Of a stretch of DNA of 64,000 nucleotides, positions 43,812 to 53,143 are shown one piece after another. A program made the translations under genes and the position numbers. This stretch comes from Gemmatimonadota bacterium (GTDB taxonomy: Bacteria; Latescibacterota; UBA2968; UBA8231): positions 62,001 through 126,000 of the forward strand of contig JABHDC010000118.1 of NCBI GenBank assembly GCA_018673255.1, in the 5' to 3' direction. Below the pieces are notes generated by a model. It worked only from the letters and a program-made list of their open reading frames with translations. It was not told the origin of the DNA and ran no database searches. How positions within the stretch are numbered: position 1 is the stretch's first letter; each line of letters starts with the position of its first letter.

Positions 43812-44228
43812 GCTCTGTTCCTTCTCAGGCGGCCATGGATGTGAGACGAGTTAGGGTAGATCGATTGTGCCCCGGAAGGCAACCGCACCGACTCAGGCGT
43901 AACCCGCTGGCCAGAGGGGATCGACTCGGGCAGTATCTGACGACATGGCGCCCAGATTCCAGCGGTACACACACCTTTCCGAGCAGATGTGACTGGATTC
44001 TTCAATAGTCTATTGCCATTTAAGACAGGTAATATAGATTAAGGATAATAAACAGCTAGTAACTCTGACCGCCTAGGATACTGATATGCGCCCGGGATGC
44101 TGTGTCCGGCTGAGCCAAGTGCGATCACGGCCATTGTCAGGCCAGTGTAAACCATTGACGAGAGCCAAGGTGATGGCCATATCAAGCTCGTTAGCCATGA
44201 ATGACACGAGAGGTCGAAAGGACAGTCA
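43812..44228. other. 417-bp divergent intergenic region, AT-rich in part
   Basis: No gene is seen. The segment 43995-44060 is AT-rich and carries a perfect 5-bp-arm palindrome, CAATA-GTC-TATTG, at 44003-44015, immediately overlapping TTGCCA (44013-44018), a possible -35 with TAGATT 16 bp downstream. A better promoter for the HTH-receiver gene is annotated at 44155-44183. The leftward FAD-tldD-tldE operon must also be controlled from here. Confidence 0.55.
44155..44183 (+). promoter_or_regulatory. Candidate promoter of the HTH-receiver gene
   Basis: TTGACG (44155-44160) and CATATC (44178-44183) are spaced by 17 bp and lie 45 bp before the ATG at 44229. GAAAGGA precedes that ATG as the ribosome site. 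Confidence 0.45.
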
Positions 44229-44822
44229 ATGAACAAACGCGCCCTGACAACGGGTGAAGTGGCCGAATACCTCAGCGTGAACTTCCGCACGGTCATCCGC
44301 TGGATCGAGCGGGGACATCTCAAGGCGTACCAACTGCCTGGTCGCGGAGACAATCGCGTGACCATAGAGGACTTTCTCGACTTTCTGCGTGCCAACAACA
44401 TGCCCATCCCCACGGAGTTCAAGCCGGCGGATGGGGGGGCAGGTCGCGAACGGCGGGTTCTGGTTGTCGAGGATGAGAAGACCATGGCGAATGCCATCGA
44501 GCGCGTCCTGCGACAGGCTGACTTCGAGGTATGCGTGGCCGGCGACGGCTTTACGGCGGGCGCGCAGTTTTCGCTCTTCGAGCCTGCCGTCGTCACCCTT
44601 GACCTGCAGATCCCGGGAATGGGCGGAATGGATGTGCTGCGCTTCGTGCGGGAGACGGAGAGGCTTGCCGACATCAAAATCCTTGTCGTCTCCGCTATGC
44701 CCCAGCAGCAGTTGGAGGCCGCCCTCAAGGCAGGCGCAGATGGCTATCTGCCGAAGCCCTTCGACAATGCCGAACTCCTTGTCCGCGTCAGTGAGCTGGC
44801 TGGCGTCAACCAGCAAGGATAG
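44229..44822 (+). CDS. Excisionase-type HTH plus response-regulator receiver fusion
   Basis: A 197-residue regulator with the DNA-binding domain first. Residues 5-60 are an excisionase/MerR-like helix-turn-helix (LTTGEVAEYLSVNFRTVIRWIERGHLKAYQLPGRGDNRVT). Residues 75-192 are a receiver: acidic pair Glu81-Asp82, phosphoacceptor Asp125 in TLDLQIPGMGG, Ser155 as the switch residue and Lys176 in LPKPF. All phosphorylation residues are intact. The usual order for response regulators is receiver then output; here it is reversed. No histidine kinase is adjacent; the nearest is at 50208-52100. It is separated by 190 bp from the heparinase-like lyase gene, which it might control. Confidence 0.88.
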   Translation: MNKRALTTGEVAEYLSVNFRTVIRWIERGHLKAYQLPGRGDNRVTIEDFLDFLRANNMPIPTEFKPADGGAGRERRVLVVEDEKTMANAIERVLRQADFEVCVAGDGFTAGAQFSLFEPAVVTLDLQIPGMGGMDVLRFVRETERLADIKILVVSAMPQQQLEAALKAGADGYLPKPFDNAELLVRVSELAGVNQQG

Positions 44823-45012
44823 GCCACGTGAAAGGCGGACTCATTGGGGAACCGTGCCGCCGTCGTCCAGACGGTCCAGCCCGATGGACGGCCCACGCGG
44901 CTCTTGGTGATGACGACTCCAGATCCCGCCCCTGCTGCGGACCGGCCCAGCAAATCGAAAACGAACCGCACCTGGCTTCAAATGCACTGGGCAACTGAGG
45001 AGAGCGACACTT

Positions 45013-47781
45013 GTGGCGAACAATCAACGGCGATGGTCGATGGCATCTGAACTCCTGGTGGTTGCAGGAGCGATCCTGATGGCACCGTCTGCTGAAGCGC
45101 AGGATCTCGATGGACTCAAGCGTGCTGTGGCACCCGCCATGGCGCTCAGCGACGAGGAAATCATCGAACTGATCCCGGATCGAGCGGGGATCTACTTCGT
45201 TGGTTGCCCGAACTGCTCCGGTGGCACGCAGGAGAACCAGATCTCGTGGACGATCGAGCGCCCCCAAGAGGTCTTCTGCCGATTCTGCGATATCCGATAT
45301 CCAAACGACAAGTATCCGGATGACCAGGTTCTGCGCGTCACCAACGCTCGTGGCGATGAACACGAGTATCCGTACTGGGACGATGCCGATGGCTACCACC
45401 ACTTCTTCCAGGCGAAGGGGTGGTATCTGGCGCGCACCTACTTCGAGGACACGGCGCTGCGACTGGGGCTGCTCTACGAAGCGACGGGAGAGGTCGAATA
45501 CGCCACGCGTGCAGCCCTGATCCTCAAACGATTTGCCGAGGTCTATCCGGGTTATCTCGTGCACTACGACTATCCCTTCCGACAGAAGATTCTCTGGTCC
45601 GGGGAGGACGACTTTCCATATCCCGTGCCCGATTTCCGTGCGGCGAAGTGGTCGTGGTGGGCGTATTCGGACATCTCTGGTGATCTGCTCCGGGCCTACG
45701 AGTTCGTGCGAGAAAGCGGTGCCCTGGATGGCGCGGCGAAACAGTTGATCGAAGGGGACCTGTTCCGCGGCATGGTGAGATTCGTCTACAACTATCCGCC
45801 GGCCCTGACCAACATGGATCCCACCCTTCTTCGGGGGCTGATCACAGCGGGGCGTGTACTGGGCGAGCCTGACTACATGCACGAGGCTGTGCGTCGGATC
45901 GGACTACTCGTGCAACAGCAGTTCTTTGCTGATGGTGTCTGGCGCGAGGGGGCCGTGTCCTACCACAACCAGACCGTGCGTGGTCTGGGCATTCTGGCCG
46001 ATCTGCTCGACGGCTACAGTGATCCGCCCGGGTACCAGCCACCGGACGGGGCTGCCCCATTTCAGAACATGGATCTGAACGAACAGCTGCCGATCCTGAA
46101 GCGGGCGCGCCGAATTCCTGAGGTCCTGCGATATCCGAATGGCCGGGTTGTCGCCTTCCACGACACGTGGGCGAAAGAAGGGTTGGCGCCCACGGATCAC
46201 ACGGAATCGATGCTGCTCCCGGAGCTGGGTCATGCCCGACTCGGACGGGGTGAGGGCGACGGTCAGATGCAGACGCATCTCCACTTCTCGGGTGGGTATG
46301 GGCATCAACACGACGATGTGCTGGCCATGACGTTGTTCGCGCGTGGGCAGGAACGGCTCGGGGACATTGGCTACACCCATACGCGGTACCGCTCCTGGAC
46401 GTTGACGACGCTGTCGCACAATACGGTCACCGTCGACGGGACCGATCAACACGGGGGCTCGCTGGCGGCACCATCGGACGGGTCGCTGATGTTGTTCGTG
46501 CCGGGTGACGACGACGTGCTGGCGGTGGTCGAAGCGGATGGGGGCCGGGCCTATCCGGATCTGGATCTATACCGACGGATGCTGATCCAGGTGGGCGCTG
46601 GTGAGGATGCCTATGTGGTCGATCTGTTTCGCGTCGAGGGCGGTTCACGTCATGAGTATGTGCTGACCGGCGATGCAGACCACGCCGGTGAACTGGCGCA
46701 TGCGCAGCCCACGTCGACGGTCGGGCCGATGCTGCTACCGGAGGGCACGGAAGTGAAGTTGCCGACAGGGGAGAATACCGGGGGCGAAGCGGGTGGTCAC
46801 AATCTCGGCTACGCCTTTCTGCGGGATGTGGAGGAACTTGCCGCCGATGAGGAGTGGACGGTGACCTTCAACAGCGAAGCACCGACGCCCGGGGCCATTC
46901 GTGTCCATGGCGCGAAACTCGGTGACGCAGATGTCCTCTACAGCACACAGGCGCCATCGGTTCGGCCTGCAGGTGAAGACGACGGGGCACTGGATAGGCA
47001 TACGATGCCGGTGCTCGTGCATCGGCGTGAAGCTGCAGATGCGGAAACGCTATCGAGTGCCTTCGTGAGTGTTCTCGAAGCGACAGGTGAGACCGGCGCC
47101 TTCATCGATCGCGTCGAACGTCTGCCCGTTGAGGTCACCGGAGGCGACGGCTGGGGACTGCGGATTACCTGGGATGACGTAGTAGTCGACCTGATCCTCA
47201 TCGGCAGCGAGGCGCAGACCACGGTGCGGGCCGAGGGGGTCGAATTGACCGGGCGTCTCGGCTTCGTGCGAACACGAAAAGGCGAGACTGCTGAGATGCG
47301 TCTGGTCGGTGGCACTCAGCTCAAGGCTGCAGATCGTCAGCTGTCAGCGGCCGGTGTGATTCGCGGTGATGTGTCGGGGACGATGCGTCGAGAAGTGGGT
47401 GATCGTGTGGACGCACTGATCGTCGATCTGGCGGATGCGTCACAGGCGGTGGGTCTGGCCCATCTGGCGGATCGTGCGCATCCCAGCCCTGATCTGTGGG
47501 CGATCGTCATCGACGGAGCCGGTTTCCATCACGGACACCGGATCGTGTCCGTCGAGGACCCGGTCACGGGGGAGAGGGTGAGCGGGCAGGAGGCAGGCGG
47601 TTCGTCAGCAGACGGGCAGGTAATGCTCGTGCTGGCTGATGACCCTGGATACACGATCGACGCGGCCGGCGGGCGGCAGGCCTACTTCCCCGGGCGCGAA
47701 TGGGAGGGTGTCAGCCGCGTGGAGATCGCGACGCATGCGCAGTGGAGTGCGAATATCGGGAGTGCGAAGCTCGGCGACTGA
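45013..47781 (+). CDS. Heparinase II/III-type polysaccharide lyase, exported
   Basis: A 922-residue enzyme. GTG 45013 follows GGAGAG; a signal peptide ends near AEAQD (residue 30). Cysteines 65, 68, 89 and 92 form a CxxC-x20-CxxC zinc-ribbon-like element at the start of the mature chain. An (alpha/alpha) toroid domain follows (about 110-400) with NYPPALTNMD and WREGAVSYHNQTV, then the beta-sandwich heparinase II/III C-terminal domain with HFSGGYGHQHDDVLAM. The conserved Asn, Tyr and His fit the beta-elimination mechanism on uronic acid-containing glycans (heparin, heparan, alginate, ulvan). It likely feeds the uronate enzyme at 30612. Confidence 0.85.
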   Translation: MANNQRRWSMASELLVVAGAILMAPSAEAQDLDGLKRAVAPAMALSDEEIIELIPDRAGIYFVGCPNCSGGTQENQISWTIERPQEVFCRFCDIRYPNDKYPDDQVLRVTNARGDEHEYPYWDDADGYHHFFQAKGWYLARTYFEDTALRLGLLYEATGEVEYATRAALILKRFAEVYPGYLVHYDYPFRQKILWSGEDDFPYPVPDFRAAKWSWWAYSDISGDLLRAYEFVRESGALDGAAKQLIEGDLFRGMVRFVYNYPPALTNMDPTLLRGLITAGRVLGEPDYMHEAVRRIGLLVQQQFFADGVWREGAVSYHNQTVRGLGILADLLDGYSDPPGYQPPDGAAPFQNMDLNEQLPILKRARRIPEVLRYPNGRVVAFHDTWAKEGLAPTDHTESMLLPELGHARLGRGEGDGQMQTHLHFSGGYGHQHDDVLAMTLFARGQERLGDIGYTHTRYRSWTLTTLSHNTVTVDGTDQHGGSLAAPSDGSLMLFVPGDDDVLAVVEADGGRAYPDLDLYRRMLIQVGAGEDAYVVDLFRVEGGSRHEYVLTGDADHAGELAHAQPTSTVGPMLLPEGTEVKLPTGENTGGEAGGHNLGYAFLRDVEELAADEEWTVTFNSEAPTPGAIRVHGAKLGDADVLYSTQAPSVRPAGEDDGALDRHTMPVLVHRREAADAETLSSAFVSVLEATGETGAFIDRVERLPVEVTGGDGWGLRITWDDVVVDLILIGSEAQTTVRAEGVELTGRLGFVRTRKGETAEMRLVGGTQLKAADRQLSAAGVIRGDVSGTMRREVGDRVDALIVDLADASQAVGLAHLADRAHPSPDLWAIVIDGAGFHHGHRIVSVEDPVTGERVSGQEAGGSSADGQVMLVLADDPGYTIDAAGGRQAYFPGREWEGVSRVEIATHAQWSANIGSAKLGD

Positions 47782-47793
47782 GCTGGTAACGGG

Positions 47794-47828
47794 TGTGCCA
47801 GCCGTGCCTGCGAGGCCCGGCTGGCACA
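47794..47828 (+). terminator. Long hairpin terminator between convergent genes
   Basis: TGTGCCAGCCG (47794-47804) pairs perfectly with CGGCTGGCACA (47818-47828), with an inner GCCT/AGGC stem and a GCG loop. It sits just after the heparinase-like gene and before the convergent tex end; the T-tract is short (GCTTTC), so termination may be bidirectional and partly Rho-dependent. Confidence 0.65.
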
Positions 47829-47850
47829 GCTTTCAAACACCAACCCGTCT

Positions 47851-50118
47851 CTACCCCTGCCATCGTTTCTTGAGATCCTCGATGGTTGCCAATTTCTCTA
47901 CCTTGGCTGGCGCTTTGGGTTTGCCCGGCCCTTTTGACTTGCCTGGTCCCTTTTTCTGGCCCGATCCCTTTGCCTGGCTCGATCCCTCCTCGGGATCGCG
48001 CTTCATGGACAGGGCGATGCGCTTGCGGGCCAGGTCGATTTCCATGACCCGCACCTGCACTGCCTCAGCCACCTTCACTACATCGTTGGGATCCTTCACG
48101 AAACGATCGGCCAGCTGGCTGACGTGGACGAGCCCATCCTGATGCACGCCAATATCCACGAAGGCACCGAAGTTGGTGATGTTGGTGATGATGCCTGGCA
48201 GCACCATGCCCTCCTTGAGATCGGTCATCGTCTCGATGCCTTCGGCGAAAGCGAAGCTCTCGAATTTCTCACGCGGATCACGGCCGGGCTTGGCCAGTTC
48301 GGCGATGATGTCCTTCAGTGTCGGCAGGCCGAGATCCTCATCGACATAACGCTGCAGGTCGATCTGACCGCGCAACTCGTCGCTGGTTATGAGATCGTTG
48401 ACACTGCACCCCAGATCTGCCGCCATCGAATCAACGACGGCATAGCGTTCGGGATGTACGGCGCTCATATCGAGCGGATGTTCGGCGTCACGGATGCGCA
48501 GGAATCCGGCAGCCAGTTCGTAGGCCCGCTTGCCGAGGCGAGGCACGTCGAGTAGCTGGCGACGTGAGCGGAAGGGCCCCTCGGTCTGACGGTGGTCGAC
48601 GATGTTGCGTGCCAGCTGAGGACCAAGGCCGGACACGTAGGCCAGCAGGGACTGGCTGGCTGTGTTGACCTCGACGCCGACGTTGTTGACGCAGCTGACG
48701 ACGACATCATCCAGGCCGGCCTTGAGGTCGTGCTCCTCCACGTCGTGCTGATACTGTCCAACGCCGATGGACTTCGGGTCGATCTTCACCAGTTCGGCGA
48801 GGGGATCCATCAGGCGGCGACCGATGGAGACGGAGCCACGCACGGTCAGATCGTGATCGGGGAATTCCTCACGGGCCACCGCTGAGGCGGAGTAGACGGA
48901 GGCACCCGCCTCGTTGACCATGACGATCTGGACGGTGGCAGGCAGCCCGAGGCTGCGTACAAAGCGCTCGGTTTCGCGCCCACCCGTGCCATTGCCGATG
49001 GCGATGGCCTCGATGTCGTGACGGGCGCAGAGACTCTTCAGCTTGTCGGTCGCTTCGGCCGTCCTGCGATCCGGGAAGATCACGTCGTCCTGGATGAGCG
49101 ATCCTTGTGCATCGAGGCAGACGAGTTTGCAGCCTGTGCGCAGTCCCGGGTCGAGGGCCAGAACCCGCCGTGCCCCCAGGGGAGCGGCGAGCAACAGTTG
49201 ACGCAGATTCTCGGCAAAGACACGAATCGCCTCGGCATCGGCGCGACGTTTGGTCTCCACGCGTAGCTCCGTCTCCATGGAAAGTGACAGGAGCCGCTTG
49301 TAGCCGTCGGCAATGGCGAGACGAACCTGCTCGGTGGCAGCATTGCTGCCGAGCAGGAAGCGCTTTTCCAAGGCGGCGATACAATCAGCCTCGGGGCCGA
49401 TGATGCGGAAGGAGAGCATGCGTTCCTTCTCGCCCCGGCGCATGGCCAGAATCCGGTGCGACGGTGCTTTCGAGACGGGCTCTTCCCAGTCGAAGTAGTC
49501 GCGGAATTTCTGCGCTTCCTCCTCCTTGCCGGAGGCGACCTGCGTGCGGAACATGCCTCGCGTTTGGAAGAGGCGACGCAGTTCAGCTCGCGCTTCCGGG
49601 TTCTCGCTCGCCCACTCGGCGACGATATCGCGGGCGCCGGCCAGTGCGTCCTCTACGGTGGCGACTTCCTTCTCGGCGTCGACGAAGGCGGCGGCCATCT
49701 CCTCGGGCACAGAGCTCTCCTCCTGCAGCATGAGCTTTGTCGCCAATGGCTCGAGCCCACGTTCACGCGCCATGGTGGCGCGGGTGCGGCGTTTGGGCCG
49801 GTAGGGCAGGTAGACGTCCTCGAGGGCGCTCAGTGTCGATGCGCCATTCACCTTTTCGCGCAGTTCATCGGTGAGCACGCCCTGGTCCTCGAGTGACTCG
49901 AGGATGGTGGCGCGCCGCTGGGTCAGTTCGCGCAGCTGGGCGAGTCGGTCCCGGATGTCGGTGACGGCGACCTCGTCGAGCGTGCCGGTTACCTCTTTGC
50001 GATAGCGGGCGATGAAGGGGATGGTGCCGCCCTCATCGAGGAGGGTGATCGTGGCGGCGACCTGTGCGGCATTCAGCTGCAACTCGCCGGCGATCTGCTG
50101 TTCGAAGGTGTCGGTCAT
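47851..50118 (-). CDS. tex: Tex-family S1 RNA-binding transcription accessory protein
   Basis: A 755-residue Tex protein counted from ATG 50118 (MTDTFEQQIAGEL); the 20 extra upstream codons are dropped. The YqgF-like RNase H fold lies around VLALDPGLRTGCKLV, the helix-hairpin-helix pair around NNVGVEVNTASQSLLAYVSGLGPQLARNIV, and the C-terminal S1 domain around VLPGIITNITNFGAFVDIGVHQDGLVHVSQLADRFV. Length and order fit the family. The last 50 residues are a Lys/Gly/Pro/Ser-rich tail (KKGPGKSKGPGKPKAPAK), an extension likely to bind nucleic acid. Tex is a housekeeping factor that influences RNA polymerase or RNA turnover. It lies 89 bp downstream of the histidine kinase. Confidence 0.95.
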   Translation of the reverse strand: MTDTFEQQIAGELQLNAAQVAATITLLDEGGTIPFIARYRKEVTGTLDEVAVTDIRDRLAQLRELTQRRATILESLEDQGVLTDELREKVNGASTLSALEDVYLPYRPKRRTRATMARERGLEPLATKLMLQEESSVPEEMAAAFVDAEKEVATVEDALAGARDIVAEWASENPEARAELRRLFQTRGMFRTQVASGKEEEAQKFRDYFDWEEPVSKAPSHRILAMRRGEKERMLSFRIIGPEADCIAALEKRFLLGSNAATEQVRLAIADGYKRLLSLSMETELRVETKRRADAEAIRVFAENLRQLLLAAPLGARRVLALDPGLRTGCKLVCLDAQGSLIQDDVIFPDRRTAEATDKLKSLCARHDIEAIAIGNGTGGRETERFVRSLGLPATVQIVMVNEAGASVYSASAVAREEFPDHDLTVRGSVSIGRRLMDPLAELVKIDPKSIGVGQYQHDVEEHDLKAGLDDVVVSCVNNVGVEVNTASQSLLAYVSGLGPQLARNIVDHRQTEGPFRSRRQLLDVPRLGKRAYELAAGFLRIRDAEHPLDMSAVHPERYAVVDSMAADLGCSVNDLITSDELRGQIDLQRYVDEDLGLPTLKDIIAELAKPGRDPREKFESFAFAEGIETMTDLKEGMVLPGIITNITNFGAFVDIGVHQDGLVHVSQLADRFVKDPNDVVKVAEAVQVRVMEIDLARKRIALSMKRDPEEGSSQAKGSGQKKGPGKSKGPGKPKAPAKVEKLATIEDLKKRWQG

Positions 50119-50207
50119 GGATCCAGTATCGTTGAGAGCCGAGAAAATTGGCGACAGAGCAGCCGGCGAAGATCGCACATCCCGGCATCCACGCCAGTGC
50201 GCCGCCT

Positions 50208-52100
50208 CTACAGCGCCGCCGGTGGCTGCGGCAACCAGAGAGAGAAGCGGGCCCAGGCGCCATCTTCGGACTCAGCCCAGATGCGTCCACCGTGCTTCTC
50301 AACGATCTCCCTGCAGACGTACAGACCGAGTCCGGTACCTTTGGTGCCTCTGTATCGGGGGTCGTCGAGGCGACCGAATTTACGAAACAGCAGGGCCAGC
50401 TTGTCGGCCGGGATGCCATCGCCCTCGTTGGTGACCTGAAGAAGATATCCGCCCACGCCCCTTTCCTCTGCGGCCTCGGCGTGCGTTGTGATAGTGGCAC
50501 CATCCCGCCCGTATTTCACGGCATTGGCCAACAGGTTGTCGCAGACGATGCGCAGGAGATTGCCGTCCACGTCGACGCCGAACCTGGCGGGCACTTCATC
50601 GACATAGGTCATGTCCCGGCCTGCCATCTCACCGGCAAGTCCATCGGCGACGGGGGAGACAACATCCGCCCTCAGATCCAGATGGGTCACGGTGAGAGAT
50701 ATCTCGCCCTTCTCCAGGCGTGACAGATCGAGATAGTTGCCGATCATCTCAAGGAAATAGCGCAGATTGCGATCCACTCTGCCGAGCATCTCTTCCTGGC
50801 CCTCGGTCAGCGGTCCGAGGAATCCCTCGCGCACCGTGTTCAGGCTCATCACCGAGGAGGCCAGGGGATTGCGCAATTCGTGAGAGACGAATCCGAGCAT
50901 CTCCATGTAGTTGTGATTCGTCGTGCGCAACTCATTGTTCGTGCGCACCAGTTCCTCGTGATGCCCCTGGAGCTTGTGAGCCATGGTGTTGAAGTCATCG
51001 GTCAGATCGCCCAGTTCGTCACCCTTCGTCTGCGGCGGCAGGCGATGCTCGAGGTCGCCGGCGGCGATACGATGCGTGCCCTCGACAAGGCGTCGCACGG
51101 GATGCAGAACACCGCGGCTGAAGAAGAAGGCCAGGGCCAGGCCGACAGCGGAGACGGCGAGGATCACAGTCAGATAGGAGGTGATCGCCTCACTGCGTAG
51201 GTCGACATACTTCTGCTCGAGTTCACCGAGGTAGAGCATGCCGATGATCTTGCCTGCCGGATCACGAATTGGATCGTATTGCGACAGATACCAGGCGTCC
51301 ACAACCCAGGCGCGGCCCGTCCAGGCCAGGCCTCGCTCCAGAACCCGCTCGGCGACTTCATTCGATACGCGAGTTCCGATCGCGCGTTCACCCGAGTCGA
51401 GGGTGACATTCGTCGTGATCCGCAGGTCACCCATGAAGACCGTCGCCGTTCCCAGGGGTTTACCCGTGTAGGTCTGTTGCTGGAATACGAGATCGCGTAT
51501 CCGATCCACGAGACCCGTGTGACCGTTGAGCAGCGCACCCGTCTGCACCCAGGCCACGATCCTGCCTTCCACACGAACCGGTGCCATGGCGGATACCAGC
51601 ATGCCTGTCGGCTCGCCACCTCCTTCGACGCAGACGGCGCTCAGCTCACCGCCTTCGATCGTGAGTCGATCGCTGTCGAGCAGGACCGTACCGGAAACAG
51701 CTACAGAACCGGTCAGTGCCTGGGCCACGAGAGGATCGCCTCGCAGGTCGTCGCCAATGTGATAGGGTGGGGTCGTGCGCAGCAGAACGCGGCCCTGCGT
51801 GTCGATCAGAGAGACGATGTGCAGATCGGCCTCGCGTCGCCGGGCGGCCAGCTCGGGCAAGAGATCGCCTGCGGCGATATCCGGATCGATCTGCCGGGCC
51901 AGGGCGATGGCGGACCGCTCGATCGTCTGCCGCTGATGGTCGTAGACAAGCCAGGCGGAGTTGATGTTGAGCTGAACGCGGTCGGTGGCTCCCTGAAATG
52001 CGAGGTGCCCGACCCAGCGGATGGTGACGAAACAGACGACGACGGCAAGCAGGGCGAACAGGAGCAGGACGGACAGATTCAGGCGGGTGCGAAGCTTCAT
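50208..52100 (-). CDS. Cache/HAMP sensor histidine kinase
   Basis: A 630-residue membrane sensor from ATG 52100; the open frame upstream to 52334 encodes no plausible signal. TM1 is at residues 8-27, an extracytoplasmic single-Cache-type domain spans 35-300 (LIDTQGRVLLRT, YDPIRDPAGKIIGMLYLGE), TM2 is 308-327, HAMP follows at 330-385, then a short coiled coil, the dimerisation/phosphoacceptor helix with His407 in FVSHELRNPL, and the ATPase domain with N-box NLLANAVKYG, G1 and G2 (NEGDGIPADKL, GTKGTGLGLYVC). All catalytic elements are intact. No response regulator is adjacent, and the HTH-receiver protein at 44229 is a possible but unproven partner. Confidence 0.92.
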   Translation of the reverse strand: MKLRTRLNLSVLLLFALLAVVVCFVTIRWVGHLAFQGATDRVQLNINSAWLVYDHQRQTIERSAIALARQIDPDIAAGDLLPELAARRREADLHIVSLIDTQGRVLLRTTPPYHIGDDLRGDPLVAQALTGSVAVSGTVLLDSDRLTIEGGELSAVCVEGGGEPTGMLVSAMAPVRVEGRIVAWVQTGALLNGHTGLVDRIRDLVFQQQTYTGKPLGTATVFMGDLRITTNVTLDSGERAIGTRVSNEVAERVLERGLAWTGRAWVVDAWYLSQYDPIRDPAGKIIGMLYLGELEQKYVDLRSEAITSYLTVILAVSAVGLALAFFFSRGVLHPVRRLVEGTHRIAAGDLEHRLPPQTKGDELGDLTDDFNTMAHKLQGHHEELVRTNNELRTTNHNYMEMLGFVSHELRNPLASSVMSLNTVREGFLGPLTEGQEEMLGRVDRNLRYFLEMIGNYLDLSRLEKGEISLTVTHLDLRADVVSPVADGLAGEMAGRDMTYVDEVPARFGVDVDGNLLRIVCDNLLANAVKYGRDGATITTHAEAAEERGVGGYLLQVTNEGDGIPADKLALLFRKFGRLDDPRYRGTKGTGLGLYVCREIVEKHGGRIWAESEDGAWARFSLWLPQPPAAL

Positions 52101-52294
52101 GGACTCACTTTCGATGGGCCGGCCCGTGCATTCGCCCGAACCTGGGACAGGGATCCCTGTCACCGGGGCCACCATGGCCCCATGGGGAAGGTGGCAGAAA
52201 GTGGGGTGCCCGTGCCAGATGCAGATTGGTGATGTTTCGAGCCCGACCTGTAGATTGTCCAGACACGAGGCTGAGCGTGATGGACGGAGGCGGT

Positions 52295-53143
52295 ATGGCA
52301 CAGGAACGAACATTCGACAAGGTGGATCTGCCACATCTGGGTAATCGGGTTCATCGCCTGGGTGTGGCGGCCAATTCGGGCCTGGAGTCGGCGGACATCG
52401 GCTATGCGGCAGAGCGTGGCGTGAATCTGTGGCTCTACGGCAGAACCTTTGGGAAGGCGACGGCGCCCCTGAAAGATCTGTTGGCTCGCGATCGTTCAGC
52501 CCATGTGGTGGTCATGCTGGGAACCGTCGTGGTCACGGCAAGAGGCGCGCGCAAGGCGGTGGATAAGGCGCGTCGCGAGCTGGGGATCGATACGCTGGAC
52601 CTGTTCCTCATGCCGTGGCTGGGCCGGGCCTCCCGTTTCAGTACCTCGATTCAGGACGCTCTCGTGACGATGCGTGAGAAGGGCATTGTGCGGGCGGTGG
52701 GTACGAGTATCCACGATCGGCAGCGCGCGGGGCGCCTGGCGGCTGACTCCATTCTGGACGCCTTCATGCTCCGCTACAATGCCAAACATCCCGGTGCTGA
52801 GCAGGATGTCTTCCCCCACCTGGCGGCGCGAAATCCCATGGTCATCTCCTACACGGCCACATCCTGGCGTCAATTGCTCAAACCGCTGCAGGGGATTCAG
52901 ATGCCGCCGTGGCCCGGAGAAGATCAGGCAGCGATGATGCCGCCCCTGACAGCGCCACTGTGTTACCGGTTTGTGCTGGGCAGCCCGCATGTGCACGCGA
53001 CCTGGACGGCGCCGGCAAATCGGCAGCAGCTGGATGAGAATCTGACTGCGCTGGAGGCCGGCCCCCTGTCGGAAGCAGAGGAGGCGTGGGTGCGGGAATA
53101 CGGTCGACAAGTGAAGGCGAAGCGCAAGCGTGATTACGTCTAG
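52295..53143 (+). CDS. Aldo/keto reductase-like protein lacking catalytic residues
   Basis: A 282-residue TIM-barrel protein with the sequence path of aldo/keto reductases (HLGNRVHRLGVAANSG start, GVNLWLYGRTFG in place of the usual GxxFxDTAxxYG, ELGIDTLDLFLMPW in place of the DLYLLHW strand, KGIVRAVGTSIHD). In intact members the tetrad is Asp, Tyr, Lys, His. Here the Asp is replaced in the NLWLY segment, the Lys strand reads VVVMLGTVVVT with no Lys, and the His position is Met. Tyr is kept. It is probably non-catalytic or uses different chemistry. ATG 52295 has GGAGG four bases upstream. Contrast the intact enzyme at 59672. Confidence 0.78.
   Translation: MAQERTFDKVDLPHLGNRVHRLGVAANSGLESADIGYAAERGVNLWLYGRTFGKATAPLKDLLARDRSAHVVVMLGTVVVTARGARKAVDKARRELGIDTLDLFLMPWLGRASRFSTSIQDALVTMREKGIVRAVGTSIHDRQRAGRLAADSILDAFMLRYNAKHPGAEQDVFPHLAARNPMVISYTATSWRQLLKPLQGIQMPPWPGEDQAAMMPPLTAPLCYRFVLGSPHVHATWTAPANRQQLDENLTALEAGPLSEAEEAWVREYGRQVKAKRKRDYV

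Noticed and set aside
44844..45050. 68-codon ORF between the HTH-receiver gene and the lyase
   Set aside because: It overlaps the start of the lyase in another frame, has Pro/Thr-rich composition and no ribosome site.
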